Below are positions 12,199 through 24,313 of a stretch of DNA of 64,000 nt, one piece after another. The notes below the pieces were generated by a model, which saw nothing but the letters and a program-made list of their open reading frames with translations, was not told the origin of the DNA and made no database searches. How positions within the stretch are numbered: position 1 is the first letter of the stretch; every line of letters begins with the position of its first letter. Source of the DNA: Eucommia ulmoides. Taxonomy: Eukaryota; Streptophyta; Magnoliopsida; Garryales; Eucommiaceae. The stretch lies in assembly GCA_016647705.1 (NCBI GenBank), contig CM028330.1:48264397-48328396 (forward strand). Direction: 5' to 3'. The translations under genes and the position numbers were made by a program.

Positions 12199-12428
12199 GC
12201 TAGTGATAGGTGTGATCTACCTACATATTTTTAAATCGAATTAAGTTAGTTTTCAAGCGTTTATATAATATTTTATTATGTTTTAATTAGTTTTATTACT
12301 TTTTGTGTAAATCAGGTGTGTGGGGGGAAAAAAGATAGGAAATTACAGCGAAAACGATGAGATATAACCAAACAATGGTCGAAGAACGGTGGAAAAATAA
12401 GCTCAGAGGCAAAACTGTGAAACAAGTC

Positions 12429-12600
12429 CACCGGCGCGGCGGTGAAAATGCTGAGAAGACACAAATGCTACTGACGGACCATCGCCTAGGTGGTAAACCA
12501 GCAAAATGTTTTCTAAGTCCACCGTTGTCTTCACCGCCGCGACGATCAACAAACCGACCTACCCTTCGCCTAGACCGTGGATCCCTTCGCCTAGGCGGTA
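12429..12600 (+). promoter_or_regulatory. B1 dyad cluster upstream of TATA box
   Basis: Five 16-bp dyads (6-N4-6) start at 12429, 12480, 12532, 12564 and 12585; the clearest is CACCGG-CGCG-GCGGTG. Start spacings are 51, 52, 32 and 21 bp. In the intact LTR they would lie upstream of the TATA box at 19729, hence in U3. Confidence 0.6.
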
Positions 12601-12614
12601 ACCCTCTACACAGC

Positions 12615-13949
12615 TGATAGGTAGAAAATACCTATTTACTTCTAAGCCAAATTTGATAGTTTTCGAGTGAATTAGTTATATTTAATTGTGTTTTTGTTAG
12701 TTTTTATGTCATTCAGGTGTAAGGACACAAACAAGCGACAAACGAGCGAAAACGGTAGGAAAATAATGAAGAAATAAAGAAGAAATGAGGTTTCAAGATC
12801 ACAAAAGCCACCACTGCGGCGAATAGTCCACCGCCGCGATGGTGAAAATGCAGAAAGGGCAGAAGGTTGGGAGTTGTCCCACGGCCGCGATCGTGATACC
12901 ACCACCGCAGCCGTGAAAGATCAAGATGTTAACTGGCTAGCCCACCGCCGCGACCGTGGGTTTGCACAACAAAATAAATATTTTGAGATATTTTGAAACC
13001 TTGTGCCTATTAATATCTATTCTCCCACTTCCCTTAATAACTCTTGGAGCATGGAATGTCCCTAACCATAGGAGCTTGATTCTTGGCTATTCTTGAAGAG
13101 GATATTCATCATCCGGAGAAGAGGAAACAATGGCGGATCGGTCTTTGGTGACAGTGTATCACTCCACTTTAAAATTTGATCTTTTTCTCTTTGTTTATCT
13201 CTTTGTAATTTGTAGTTTTAATGTCCAAGATCATGTTAGATTAGATAAATATTAGCTAGAGATCGATGTAGTTGTTTAAATACTTGCTTTGGTTAAATAT
13301 ATGTTTCTTTAACGGTTTTTTGCTTTTAAATCTAATTGTATTTATCATTTTATGACGACTTTAATATGCTTGTTAAGGTATTAGGGTTGGATTTGAGAAT
13401 ACAGGGTTTGACCCTCGGGAGAGGTAATCCTGGATTCGGATTAGGGTAAACACATAGTTACGACCTAAAGATCCAGGAGGACATTAGTTAGTGTGCAATC
13501 GATGACGTTGGGGAAAGACTCACGCGGTATAGGGTCGTTAAGACATTGAGGGAGACCTTTTTGTTGACACGAAGTCGTGTATTCCCCCGTCTTACACTCA
13601 GAAGAGATGGCGGAAGAGTTTTAGAACTGAGATTGTCGGATACCATAAACTCCATTATTTTTAACTAAAATGAAATCAAACATGTATTGAGTGAATGAAA
13701 TCAATCCCTAGGTAATCAACTTAGTTAGGATTAACCCACTAATTGTAGTTTAACTTAGTTTTAATTAGTTTAATTTTAAAACAATTCTTTAACTATCTGG
13801 ATAATAGGAAACTATGCCAATTGCAGTATTCAATTATTCAACCCATCCCTATGGGAACGATATCCGATCTTAAAGATCCACTATATTAAAACTGAACCTC
13901 GTGCACTTGCGAGTAGTCAATACGCGAGTGTTAAATCGCTCAACATACA
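12615..13949 (+). repeat. A1 5' LTR
   Basis: It starts TGATAGGTAGAAAATACC and ends AACATACA, and is 1335 bp long against 1352 bp for the 3' LTR. It contains the five-dyad module at 12809-12958. Confidence 0.85.
12809..12958 (+). promoter_or_regulatory. A1 5' LTR dyad module
   Basis: Dyads start at 12809, 12829, 12880, 12900 and 12943 (spacings 20, 51, 20, 43). Examples are CACCGC-CGCG-ATGGTG and CACCGC-CGCG-ACCGTG. The 3' LTR has the same spacings (18531, 18551, 18602, 18622, 18665). The GC-rich dyads stand out in AT-rich surroundings. Promoter-proximal protein-binding sites or RNA hairpins are both possible. Confidence 0.65.
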
Positions 13950-13955
13950 AGTTTT

Positions 13956-13973
13956 TGGCACTGTTGCCGGGGA
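13956..13973 (+). other. A1 primer-binding site (tRNA-Asp type)
   Basis: TGGCACTGTTGCCGGGGA, six bases after the LTR end. It differs by one base from the perfect site in B2 (TGGCGCCGTTGCCGGGGA). Athila elements are known to use this site. Confidence 0.85.
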
Positions 13974-14079
13974 CGGTGTTGAAATGGATTGATGTTGTGA
14001 ATAACTAATAGAATATTAATCCAGACAATTCTTTTGTGTTTATTTTCTTTTTAATTATTTTGTTTATTTGTTTCGTCAG

Positions 14080-14510
14080 TTGTGATCAAGTTGTGCGTGC
14101 AACGTAGAAGAAATTTGGATTTCTTGGCTCTTGATCCCGAGATTGAACATACATTGAAAACGATAAGGAGAGAGAGAAGAAGCAAACTTCAAATCCATGA
14201 ATCGTGATCCAACAGAGCATTCTAACCCTAATTTCTTGTCTATGAGGAATTTGGTGAAAATGCTCAACCGCGCAAGAAGGTGTTACAAACTATGTCCAAT
14301 CTATGTAAGTCGTACTTAATGTCATACCTAAAGCCAGCACACCTTTTGCGGATGACCCGGACCATTTCGGATCAAGCAAATTTCCCTTCAATTCGATCGA
14401 ATTGGAAGGTGAAAAGAGAGGGTCAAGTGCTTTATCGAAAAATGAAAAACGAGTTGTAGAGAGTATCTCCATCATTGTTGACTGATCATGCAATTTGCTC
14501 AGTCCAGCTA
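14080..14510 (+). pseudogene. A1 gag-like N-terminal remnant
   Basis: The plus strand encodes a short basic stretch with RRRNLDFLALDPEIEHTLK-like residues, then stops, then a block resembling FPSIRSNWKVKREGQV. The opening, with an acidic LDPEIE followed by many Arg, resembles the start of Athila gag. The A2 equivalent is at 40860-41130. Stops and frameshifts rule out function. The assignment to gag is moderately supported. Confidence 0.45.
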
Positions 14511-14773
14511 GGGATGATAAATCAAGCGCATTTTTTTTTTATATGAAACAGATTTTTTTTTATATGAAAACGAGAGCATGATTCTACCCGATTTTTGCAA
14601 TTATTTCATTCGTTTTGGAGGCTGGAATGGTCTCGAAGCATGTTTGCAGGTAAATCTAGGAGTTTGGATAGTTAGGGTTGTGATTAGTACTTAAAACCGT
14701 TGAAATAGAAAAGTGAAAATGAGTGGTGATGAGTTTTGTTGAAAAACAAAATAAAGAAAAATCAACAAAAGTC

Positions 14774-14880
14774 CACCGCCGCGGCGAGCATCACACCACT
14801 GCGGCGCTGAGTCATCAGAAGCTTAAGTTTAGAAAAAGCGCTGCCACCGCTGTGGCAATAATCTCACCGCCGTGGCAATG
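14774..14880 (+). promoter_or_regulatory. Internal copy of the dyad module in A1
   Basis: Dyads start at 14774, 14794, 14845 and 14865, spacings 20, 51 and 20, as in the LTR module. The right arms have decayed (for example CACCGC-CGTG-GCAATG). The module lies about 650 bp before the ORF at 15521 and is followed by a C/T-rich stretch. Confidence 0.6.
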
Positions 14881-15520
14881 ACGCGTCAGTTCGAATAAAA
14901 AAAACAAAGCCTCTTCGAAGAACAAACTCACCCCCTTCTCTCTAAAACTCATATCTCTTTAATCCAAACCCCTCCAAACCATTTCAAACCCTTTTTATCA
15001 TCCTTCTAGTTACAAAATTTTTTATTTCCACCACAAATCCTTCTCCAAACATCTGATTTCTCCCCATTTTTGAAAATGTTAGGGTTTGAGGGACGATGGT
15101 GTGATTTTTTTCAATTGTCTATCATTTGGGTTGCCATTTTTCAACAAGTAAGTGTTAAGCTTATACAATTTTATGTATTTGTTGAAATCCTTGAGTGATT
15201 TGCAAGATTATCTCAAGAATCATTGATTGTGGAATGTGCCCTACCCCTTAAACCCCCATTTTTCGCGATTTTCATTTTCTAAGGGATTTTGGTTTGATTT
15301 TTGATGATAAACTTAGTTGATATGGATTGTTTAATAGTGAAAAAAAAAGTAAATAAAAAAAAATTGCATGCTACATTGTTAGTATTTTGTTGAAATCGCT
15401 GCAAATGGTGTATGTGTATTGAGTTTATGCCTTGATCTTAATAGTGTTAATTCCAGGGTTTGTTTTCATTGTGCGTATATGATTGGGCTGTCTCGTTTGT
15501 GAATGTTATTTCTAGGAACA

Positions 15521-16644
15521 ATGCCAAAAAAGGTTGCTAGGAAAAGGGCACGCGGAGAAGGGTCGGGGTCAGTCCTTGACTCCGATTCCACCAAATTTGT
15601 TTCGAAAGCGGCTGAGGAGCATTACCATAAGCATGAGTTCACTAGGTCATGCATAAAGCAGAGAGGATTCGGGCCAATCGAGAGTCTACCAGAAGAATTC
15701 CGAGATGTTATTAAAGGCCGATGATAGGAATACTTTTGCTAATCGTCTCCGCTTAGAGAAGTTTCCTTGGTCCGGGAGTTCTACGCAAATGTCACTGAAG
15801 CTCAGCAGAACCAAACAAAGGTCCGAGGCAAGATTATCATATTCAGTCCTGAAAAAATCAATGAGGTATTGGGAGTGGGACCTCTGCGGTCTTTTCGGGA
15901 GCCGTATCTGAGATACCAACCCAGTATGGAGGACATAATCCAGGCCCTTACTATGGGAAATGTCCAATGGACCATCAAAGGGCCGGATCAAGCTAATTTT
16001 CCCGTTAGATTCCTAAAACGGGTAACGAAGATATGGAACTACTTCATATGTGGCAGCCTAATTCCAACCTCTTACTTTTCGGACATGTCAAAGGAGCGGG
16101 CTATTGCGTTACATTCTATTCAGCGGGGAAAATCGCTCGACGTCGGATCTCACATATATTCTTCGATTCTACATACTGCGAGGACAACCAAATGAGACAT
16201 ACCCTTTCCAAACTTACTCACGGAGTTGTGTCGGCAAGCCGGGGTGGTAATCCATGGGGATAGCCCATTTTTTCCAATTAATGCCCTCGATTCGGCCATT
16301 ATTACGAGAATGTGAAGAGGAAGCGCTCAAGGCCAGGTTGAGGGAGGAGCGGAAGAAGAAGCTGAGCATGCGAGAGACGAGGCAGGGCCTTCTGATGCCC
16401 CAATTCTCGAGGCACCAGGATGGGCCAAATTCGACGGAGAACGAGTTTATCAAGAACTCCAAAATCTTTGGCTAGGGCAATACAATACGAATCTCCGAAT
16501 TTACGAGCTCAGGACTTACCAAGATCAATACGAACGCTATCAAGATCGAGTCAACTGGTTTATTTGCGAGGGCCTCGGCATCGAGATGCATACTTTTTCC
16601 GCCGCACCTTTTGCAACCACCATAGTTTCCATTCTGACGAGATA
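15521..16644 (+). pseudogene. A1 ORF: putative plant transposon protein (Transposase_32-like)
   Basis: A single frame of about 375 codons with at least five stops: three at 15722-15755, one at 16193-16195 and one near 16312. It begins MPKKVARKRARGEGSGS (basic, nuclear-localisation-like). Then come KFVSKAAEEHYHKHEF, LVREFYANV, VRGKIIIFSPEKINEVLG and IPFPNLLTELCRQAGV. This order matches the putative plant transposon protein domain (PF20167-like) common in plant retrotransposon ORFs. The C-terminal region (RIYELRTYQDQYERYQDRV) is predicted to be helical. Biochemical role unknown. A2 keeps only the C-terminal tail. The first start (15503, MLFLGT) is also possible; 15521 fits the family opening better. 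Confidence 0.7.
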
Positions 16645-16689
16645 GTGGTGGTGATGACGTTCCCCCAAGTGGACAGTAGAAGGTAAGAC

Positions 16690-18321
16690 TCCTATGTTTT
16701 ATCTCCTAGATATGTGTTCAAACCCAAATTTTTGTTCATGAATGCTATAAATTGTTATTGGGTTCGCTGCCTAGACAGTATGGACATTGCCATGTTTAAG
16801 TTTGGTGGGGTGTTCATCCAATTTTTGTTTTTGTAGAAGAAGGATGAACAATTTTTTTTGAACAAATTTTTTTATGTATGTATTTAAATGTTTTATGTTT
16901 TGTAGACTTTAATTAAATAGTTAAGTTGTAGTTTAATTTTCAAGTTTTTGCATGATAAATGCTTAGTTTAGTTTATGTATGTTAGTATTTGGAGGAATTT
17001 AGAAATATTTATGTATGAAGTCATATATGCTTGATGAGTTGTTGAATTCGTCTAGGGCCATTTCCCGATGATGAAAATTATGTCTTAATTGTATATCGAG
17101 GTTGGGGACAATGCTAGTCATGTGTGTTTTGTATGATTAGCATGTCGATTAGATAAAAATTATTATGATCCTTAAATCGCACGATCGCATGGACTCATTG
17201 TATAACTATTTGAATGAATTGATGTTGATTATTCAGTAATAAGTTCATGACACAAATGAGGAAGCTAGAACTTGATTTGGGGTAGACTTGAGACGAAATT
17301 ATAGGTAAGGTAATTCCAGAGGCATGATTTAGGCCTTCAATTTTTTCGCTTGAACCTTTGTAGCCAACCTGAAAATTTATTCCCTCGTTCTCCTGTTGAA
17401 ACCGATAATCTTTTCAATTCTAAACACGTTTCAATACTCTATTCAATTAAAATTTTCCAAACTATTGTCGCTAAGCCTGAAAGTAAAAATTGAGTGAAAT
17501 CAAGTAGCATAGACTAATGGTAACTTGAAGTTAGCGATTGGGGTTTCGGACGAATTGTTATTGGGTCGGTATTAATGTATTCACTTGTCAATCTTTTACT
17601 TTTATTCGCACGCCCCTAAAATTGTTCAAATTCGAATAAGTTTGGAGGTGTGCTCGTATGTTTCTTTAAAAAAAAATTAAAAAAAAAATGTAAATATAGT
17701 TTTTATTCTCGTTTATTTCGACAAGTGAATACAAAGTTCTTAAATTCTTGTTCAGGGTTATATTTTTAAATGTATGGGGTTACGAGAGAGTGGTATAGTG
17801 ACAAGCGTTTGTGTCTCGGCTATCGTTCAATTATAACGATTTACTATTTTCTATTCTTGCGATACCCTTGGTCGTTTTCCAAAGCCAAACCAAGCCCTAT
17901 TGATCTCTGTGAATATCCGAACCTACATTAGTGGATAGTCGAGCCCAGTCAAGCATATGGTTTTCCTGAATCCTTTAACGTTTAAGTCATAAGCTTTTCT
18001 ACTGAAACATCTAATCTGGAGTTTAGTTAATTATACATTTGAGCTCTCACACACACACATTTCAATGGATCTAGAATGGTTTTAATTGAAATTAAGTGTT
18101 GAAATTCTATAACACTACTTCGTGTGTGTTATTTCCCGAACTTGATCAGATTGAGGGATGTTGAGGGAGGACCAACTTGGTCTCTTCGATTGAATTTGGA
18201 CCTAACATGTGTATACTTCTTTTTTGTTATGTTTATTCATTTTTAGATTAGTTGTTAGTTAATTAGAGTAGTTAATTTAATTTAGTGTTAGGGTGTTTTG
18301 CTCGAGGACTAGCAAAATCTC
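16690..18321 (+). other. A1 long 3' non-coding region
   Basis: About 1.6 kb without a gene, homologous to 42080-43820 in A2 and, more distantly, to the 3' regions of B2 (minus strand, 22469-23940) and I (55930-57412). Shared blocks include TGTCGCTAAGCCT-like and TTTGCTCGAGAACTAGCAAAA words. Conservation across elements with different coding content suggests a cis role such as RNA packaging or 3'-end formation; this is an inference. Confidence 0.6.
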
Positions 18322-18336
18322 AAGTTTGAGGGTATT
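18322..18336 (+). other. A1 polypurine tract
   Basis: AAGTTTGAGGGTATT sits immediately before the 3' LTR TGATAGG. I (57414-57428) and A2 carry the G5 version. Confidence 0.75.
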
Positions 18337-19688
18337 TGATAGGTAGAAAATACCTATCTACTTCTAAGCCGGATTTGATAGTTTTTAAGTGAATTAGTTA
18401 TATTTAATCATGTTTTTGTTAGTTTTTATGTAATTCAGGTGTAGGGACGCAAACAAGCAACAAACGAGCGAAAACGGTAAAACAATAGTGAAGAAATGAT
18501 GAAGAAACGAGGTTTCAAGATCACAGAAGCCACCGCTGCGGCAAAGAATCCACAGCCGCGACGATGAGAATGCAGAAAGGGCAGAAAGTTGGGAGCTATC
18601 CTACAGCCGCGGTCGTGATCCTACCACTGCGGCCGTGAAAGATTAGGATGTTAATCGACTAGCCCACCGCCGCGGCCATGGGCTCTGTACGGTAAAATAG
18701 ATATTTTGAAACCTTGTGTCTATTAATACCTATTATCCTACTTTCCTTAAGAACTCTTGCAGCATGGAATGTCCCTAACCTTAGGATCTTGTTTCTTGGC
18801 CATTCTTAAAGAGGATATTCATCATCCGGAGAAGAGGAAATATTGGCGGATCGGTCTTTGGTGACAGTGGATCATTCCACTTTAAGATTTGATCTTTCTC
18901 AATTTTTAATTTAATATTTTATTGTAAATGATGATGAATCCATCTTGGTTTGTAGTTTCAATGGCCAAGATCATGTTAGATTAGATAAATATTGGCTAGG
19001 GATCGATGTAATTGTGTAAATACTCGTTTTGTTTAATATATGTTTCTTTAACGGTTGTTTACTTTTAAATCCGATTGTGTTTTTCATTTTATGATGACTT
19101 TAATATGTTTGTTAAGGTATTCGGGTTGGATTTGAGAATACAGAATTTGACTCTCGGGAGAGCTAACCCTGGATTCGGACTAAGGTAAATACATCGTTAT
19201 AACCTAACGACCTGGGAGGGCGTTAGTTAGTGTACAATCGATGATGTTGGGGCAAGACTCACATGGTCTAGCATCGTTAAGACATTGAGGAGGACCTCTT
19301 CATTGACACAAAATCGCGTATTCTCCCGTCTTACACTCGGAAGAGGTGACAGAGGAGTTTTAAAACCGAGATTGTCGAATACCGTAAACTCTGTTATTGT
19401 TAACTAAAATGAAATCAAACATGTATTAAGTGAATGAAATAAATCCCTAGGTAATCAACTTAATTAGGATTAACCCACTAATTGTAGTTTAGCTTAGTTT
19501 TAATTAGTTTAATTTTAAAACATTTCTTTAACTATCTGGATAATCGGAGACTATGTCAATTGCCGTATTCAATTATTCAACCTGTCCTTGTGGGAATGAT
19601 ATCCCATCTTAAAGATCCACTATATTAAAACTGGATCTCGTGCACTTGCGAGTAGTCAATACGCGAGCTTTAAATCGCTCGACATACA
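18337..19688 (+). repeat. A1 3' LTR
   Basis: It starts TGATAGGTAGAAAATACC and ends CTCGACATACA, and aligns end to end with 12615-13949, sharing the dyad spacing. A 5-bp terminal stem CGAGC/GCTCG lies near its end. Confidence 0.85.
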
Positions 19689-20877
19689 ACAACCTAGATA
19701 TTTTTGAGATATTTTGTCTATAAATACCCACTCCTCTCCCCTCCTCTTGATCCCCCGGCCATTTGGGCACCTTAGTCTATACTTAGGATTAAATTTAGGA
19801 GTTTTAGAGGTGGAGAAGATGGCGAAGCGATCGTTGCGCGTTCTTAGCGGCTAATCTTTGGACGAGGCTAAGTTTTTCGATTATTTTCCTTATTTCTTTA
19901 GCTTAGGATAATGTGAGCATGTTTAGCTCGTTCTTTCATTGTAAATGCGGTTATGGCCGTAGTTAAACATGGATTGTATAGGGATTAACAATAAATTATG
20001 AATATATGTTTAGATGATTTCGGTGTTGCGTTTATGTTTATTCTTCGTAGTTTGATTGTATTTATCATATTGTTTGTTTATCATGCTTAGTTAGATACAA
20101 GGGGAATATGGGATTTGACAAATCCCGGATTCATATTAGGGTAAACAAACACCACGATTCTATAACCCGGTCGGGGTTTGGATTGTGGACAATCGATGAT
20201 GTTAGGGCAAGACTCACACGACCTAAGGTCGTTAAGACATTGAGGGGGACTTATTCGTTGACACGAAGTTGCGTTATATGCCTCGTCTTACACTCGAGAG
20301 AGGTGGCAAGAGAGTTTTAGAACGGAGATTATTGATAGGGTAAATACAATGTACGATCCAATAACCCGATCGGGAGTTGGATTGTGTGCAATCAATGACG
20401 CTAGGCGAGACTCACCTGACCTAGGGTCATTAAGACATTGAGGGGGATTTCTTCGTTGACTCGAAGTCATTTATTCCCTCGTCTTATACTAGGGAGAGGT
20501 GGTGGTAGAGTTTTCAAACTGAGATTGTCAAATAGGTCGAACACCGTAAACGTGAGTAAATCGAGATCGAACCTATATTTGTAAACACGTTAATCCCTAG
20601 GAGATTCTTTCCCCTAAAACATATTAGTATATTAGTATAGTTAATTTAGGTTATATTAGTATTAGTTTAATTAATTAAATACATTTGTCTTTAGCCTAGA
20701 TAAAGTTAGGTTATGACAAATGCGGTACTCGATCGTAACGACACCAATCCCTGTGGATACGATTACCCGATTTTAATAATCACACTATACTAAAATTTTG
20801 ACTTCGTACAATTTCGAGTAGTCAATACGAGGAGGATGCGAATCCTCCATTGTACAACTAGTGTGCCTATTGTGTGC

Positions 20878-22468
20878 TAGTGGCCACAATTTATGCGTTG
20901 CCATCACCATAAGCGTAGGGATCAAGTTTTAGTATAGTGAACCATTCGGTCGGGTATCGTATCCACAGGGATTGGTTGAGATTACAATCGAGTACTCCAA
21001 TTGTCATAACCCAACTTTATCAAGGTGACAAAAATGGAATATAATTTAATACTAATACTAAAATACTAATCTACTATACTAGTTACTATATTGAGATAGT
21101 TTTGAGAAAATAGGTTGTCTAGGGATTAGTTTCGTTTACGAATACATGTTCGATCTCGCTTTAGTTTATATTAATGATGTTCGACTTATATGGCAATCTC
21201 AATTCGTAAACTCCTCTGCCACCTCTCCCGAGTGTAAGACGGAGGAATACGTGACTTCTTGTCAATGCCGAAGTCCACCTCAACGTCTTAACGACCCTAA
21301 GCCGCGTGAGTCTCTCCCCAACGTCATCGATTGCACACAATCCAACTCCCTCCCGGGTTATTGGATCCTCGCGTTGTGTTTATCCTATCGACAATCTCAG
21401 TTCTAAAACTCTCCCGTCACCTCTCCTGAGTGTAAGACGAGGGAATACGTGACTTCGCATCAACGCTGAAGTCCCCCTCAATGTCTTAACGACTCTAGGT
21501 CACGTGAGTCTTGTCCCAACGTCATCGATTGTTCACAATCCTAACCCCGACCGGGTTATTGGATCGTGGCGTTTGTTTATTCTAGTCCGAATCTGGGATT
21601 TGTCAACCCTCTTATTCTCATAACATCATTCTCATAACATGATAAACAAATAATACGGCACACACAATCAACATAACGAAGAACATCTATAAACAAAACA
21701 CAAACTCAATTAAACAATGAATTCATAAATTATATTAATAATCCCTATACAACCTATGTTTAGCCAATGACCATAACCATGTATGCAATGTAAAATGGCG
21801 TAAACATGCTCAATAACTACTAAAACAAAGAAAACAAAGAGAAGAAACGAGTGACTTAGCCAATATCCGAAGAATAGCCGCTAGAACCATCGAACGATCA
21901 CTTCCCTCTTTATCTTCCATCTCGGGTTGAGAGCGCTCCCTAAAAAATCTCTTATCCCAACCCTAAAATCTCTTATGCCAACCCTAAAATATAGCCTTAG
22001 GGGCCGAAGAGCTTGGAAAAGAGGAGGAGAGAAGGGTATTTATAGGCTCAAAAATATCTCACAAAATATCTAAACTTTACAAAGGCCACCGTCGTGGCGG
22101 TGGGTATGTTAGTTTACTATTCGCCTAGGCGGTGGAAGTTAGGAATTCTCTATCGTTTCACCACCTAGGTAGTGAGTTTACAGCATCATAGCCCTTCTCA
22201 GCTTCTTCACCGTTGCGACGGTGGTCTGGACGCCGCGGCGGTTGGTTTGTTTGTAGAATTTTTCCACCTTGCTCATTTTTCCACCGTTCTCCGACCGTTC
22301 TCGATACGATTTGATCGTTTATACTCCGATTTCATACCGTTTCACCCCACGCATCTGTTTTAATACAAAAAGAAAAGAAAACATATTAAAGCATATAAAA
22401 ATAACTATAAAACTACTGTAAAACTAACAAAATCGGTTTAGAAATACGTACGTAGATCACACCTATCA
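20878..22468 (-). repeat. B2 3' LTR
   Basis: Aligns with 24314-25904. It carries dyads at 22087, 22119, 22159, 22208 and 22229 (plus-strand starts; spacings 32, 40, 49, 21), for example CACCGT-TGCG-ACGGTG. Confidence 0.85.
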
Positions 22469-24289
22469 ATTATTCCCAAACTCGGAATTTTTCTAGTTCT
22501 CGAGCAAAACACCCACACAATACGAGAAAATATAAAAACTAATTACGAAATTGAAAACTAAAAATGAAAAAATACTAAAAACAAAAATGTGTAAGTTTTG
22601 ATTTTCATCTGCCGACCGAATGATCTTTCCCTCATCGGCCCCCAATCCTATCAAGTTCAAGCATAAATCACACCATGTGGTGTTCTAGAATTTCAACATT
22701 AAAAAATAGTAAGCGCCATTCTATATCATGTTTAAATGTGTATGATTAAACTCAAATATACTACTATCCATTTATTAGATGGGATTATCCCTAAATATAG
22801 TTCATGACTAAAACCTTTAAGATATAGGGAATCTATACGCCTGACGCAGGATTTATTCTCCACTAATGTAGGCTTGGAGGTTCATGAAAATTATTAGAAC
22901 TTGGTTCGGTGTTGGAATAATGGCGACGGGTATATTGGAAATACAAAATAGGTTAATCGTCGCTAACGTGACGATACTCGAGGCACATGCTTGGCACTCT
23001 TACAATCGAAACCCCATAGCTTAATTAGAAACAACCCTGAACATACGTTTAAGAATGTCATACTCATTTGTCATGTCCAAAAGAAACAATTTTTTTTTCA
23101 AACACACCCCCAAACTCATTCGACTGTTACAGTTTAAGAGGTGTGCAAAAAAGATTAAGTAACAAACCCCCAAACTCATTCAAATTTCTACAATTTTAGG
23201 AGTGTGCAAAATATGAATGACATACGACAAGCGAGTACTCGAATACCGAACCAATTAATAACTCGCCCAAAACCCAACTGTTCACATCAAGCAGTATTTG
23301 CTACTGCTAACTTGATTCACTCACATTGTGCCTTTGGTTTAGCGATGTAGGTTTGGACAAGGTTCAATCGGCTATGGTATTAGTTAAGTGTTCAGAATTG
23401 AAATGGCTATCAGGTTTCGATAGGGTAACGAGGGATAATTGTATATCATGGTAGGCTTCAAAAGGCTCAAGCGATCAAATGAATGCTTAAATCATATCTC
23501 CTAAACAACCTCGCCTAGGATTTCACCTCGAATTTCTCCCAAATCAAGTTCTAGAATCCCTATTGTCATGAAATTAAGTGAAGGATAATCGGTTTCAAAT
23601 TAATTAGATAGTGTTATATTGAGTTTATATGCTCATGCATTTAGGATCAACAATAACTTTTACTGAGACGATACGTTAAGCACACAGAACACACATGAAT
23701 GAGCTTTACGCTCGACCTCAATAAACAACTAGGGGACAGACTCATCATCGTGTAAAGGCTCAGATGACGTCAAAACTCAGCACAAAATAACAACTAAACT
23801 AAACAAACTAATCCTAAACAAGCATGCACACGGTAAAAATAGTAAAACATGCTAACTAAAACACATATTTAAAACATACTAACACATCACCACCAACTCA
23901 ACACAGGCATTGCCCAAAATGACCCGTCAGCGATCCCAATGACAGTATATAGCATGATATTGAAGATGGGGGTTTAGAACATGTACTTGGGAGGTGAGAG
24001 AATCTCGCCTCTGACTTAAATTAACGGAGATGGATCTAACTAATTTTTTACCCTGGGTTGCCTATCAAGAAGCATTTGGTTTAATGTCCTCGACCCAACA
24101 CATGCCCTCAAGACTAGCGAGATTTTGCAATGAAAGAAACACAAGAGTACCTGTCGATCTAACATCTTCAAGCATCCTCTAGGAAAACAAAAACAAAACT
24201 ACAAAGAAAAATTATATACACTAAAAAAAATGCCTAAATTAAAATCAAGTTATTTACTCACAATATCAATAATAACTCTCTTTTGGTAA
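22469..24289 (-). other. B2 internal region, no intact gene
   Basis: On the minus strand, the region after the PBS keeps a scrap of the gag start (around 24160-24190, matching H at 45320-45365) and then jumps to the gag end region (about 24060-24130). The rest (22469-23940) is the conserved family 3' non-coding region. Confidence 0.6.
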
Positions 24290-24307
24290 TCCCCGGCAAC
24301 GGCGCCA
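24290..24307 (-). other. B2 primer-binding site, perfect tRNA-Asp type
   Basis: Minus-strand TGGCGCCGTTGCCGGGGA, six bases inside the 5' LTR end (CCACCA). This is the canonical Athila-lineage site and anchors the family assignment. Confidence 0.9.
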
Positions 24308-24313
24308 AAAACT

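Larger units (their letters stand above)
12615..19688 (+). mobile_element. A1: complete Athila-like non-autonomous element, 7.07 kb
   Basis: A1 has paired LTRs (12615-13949, 18337-19688), TSD ACAGC/ACAAC (12610-12614, 19689-19693), a PBS resembling the tRNA-Asp site of Athila elements, a polypurine tract (18322-18336), a gag-like N-terminal remnant and a longer transposon-protein ORF. There is no protease, RT, RNase H or integrase, so movement would need enzymes from another element. It is inserted in the solo LTR B1. Confidence 0.9.
12204..20856 (+). mobile_element. B1: Athila-like solo LTR, split by A1
   Basis: The LTR starts TGATAGGTGTGATC and ends CCATTGTACA, flanked by GCTAG (12199-12203) and ACTAG (20857-20861), a TSD with one mismatch. 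With A1 and one TSD copy removed it is about 1.57 kb, close to the 1591-bp LTRs of B2. It has no internal region, hence solo. It carries dyads at 12429, 12480, 12532, 12564 and 12585. After the A1 insertion the LTR resumes with a TATA box TATAAATA (19729-19736). A perfect 7-bp stem with a GCGA loop lies at 20831-20848. Confidence 0.85.
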
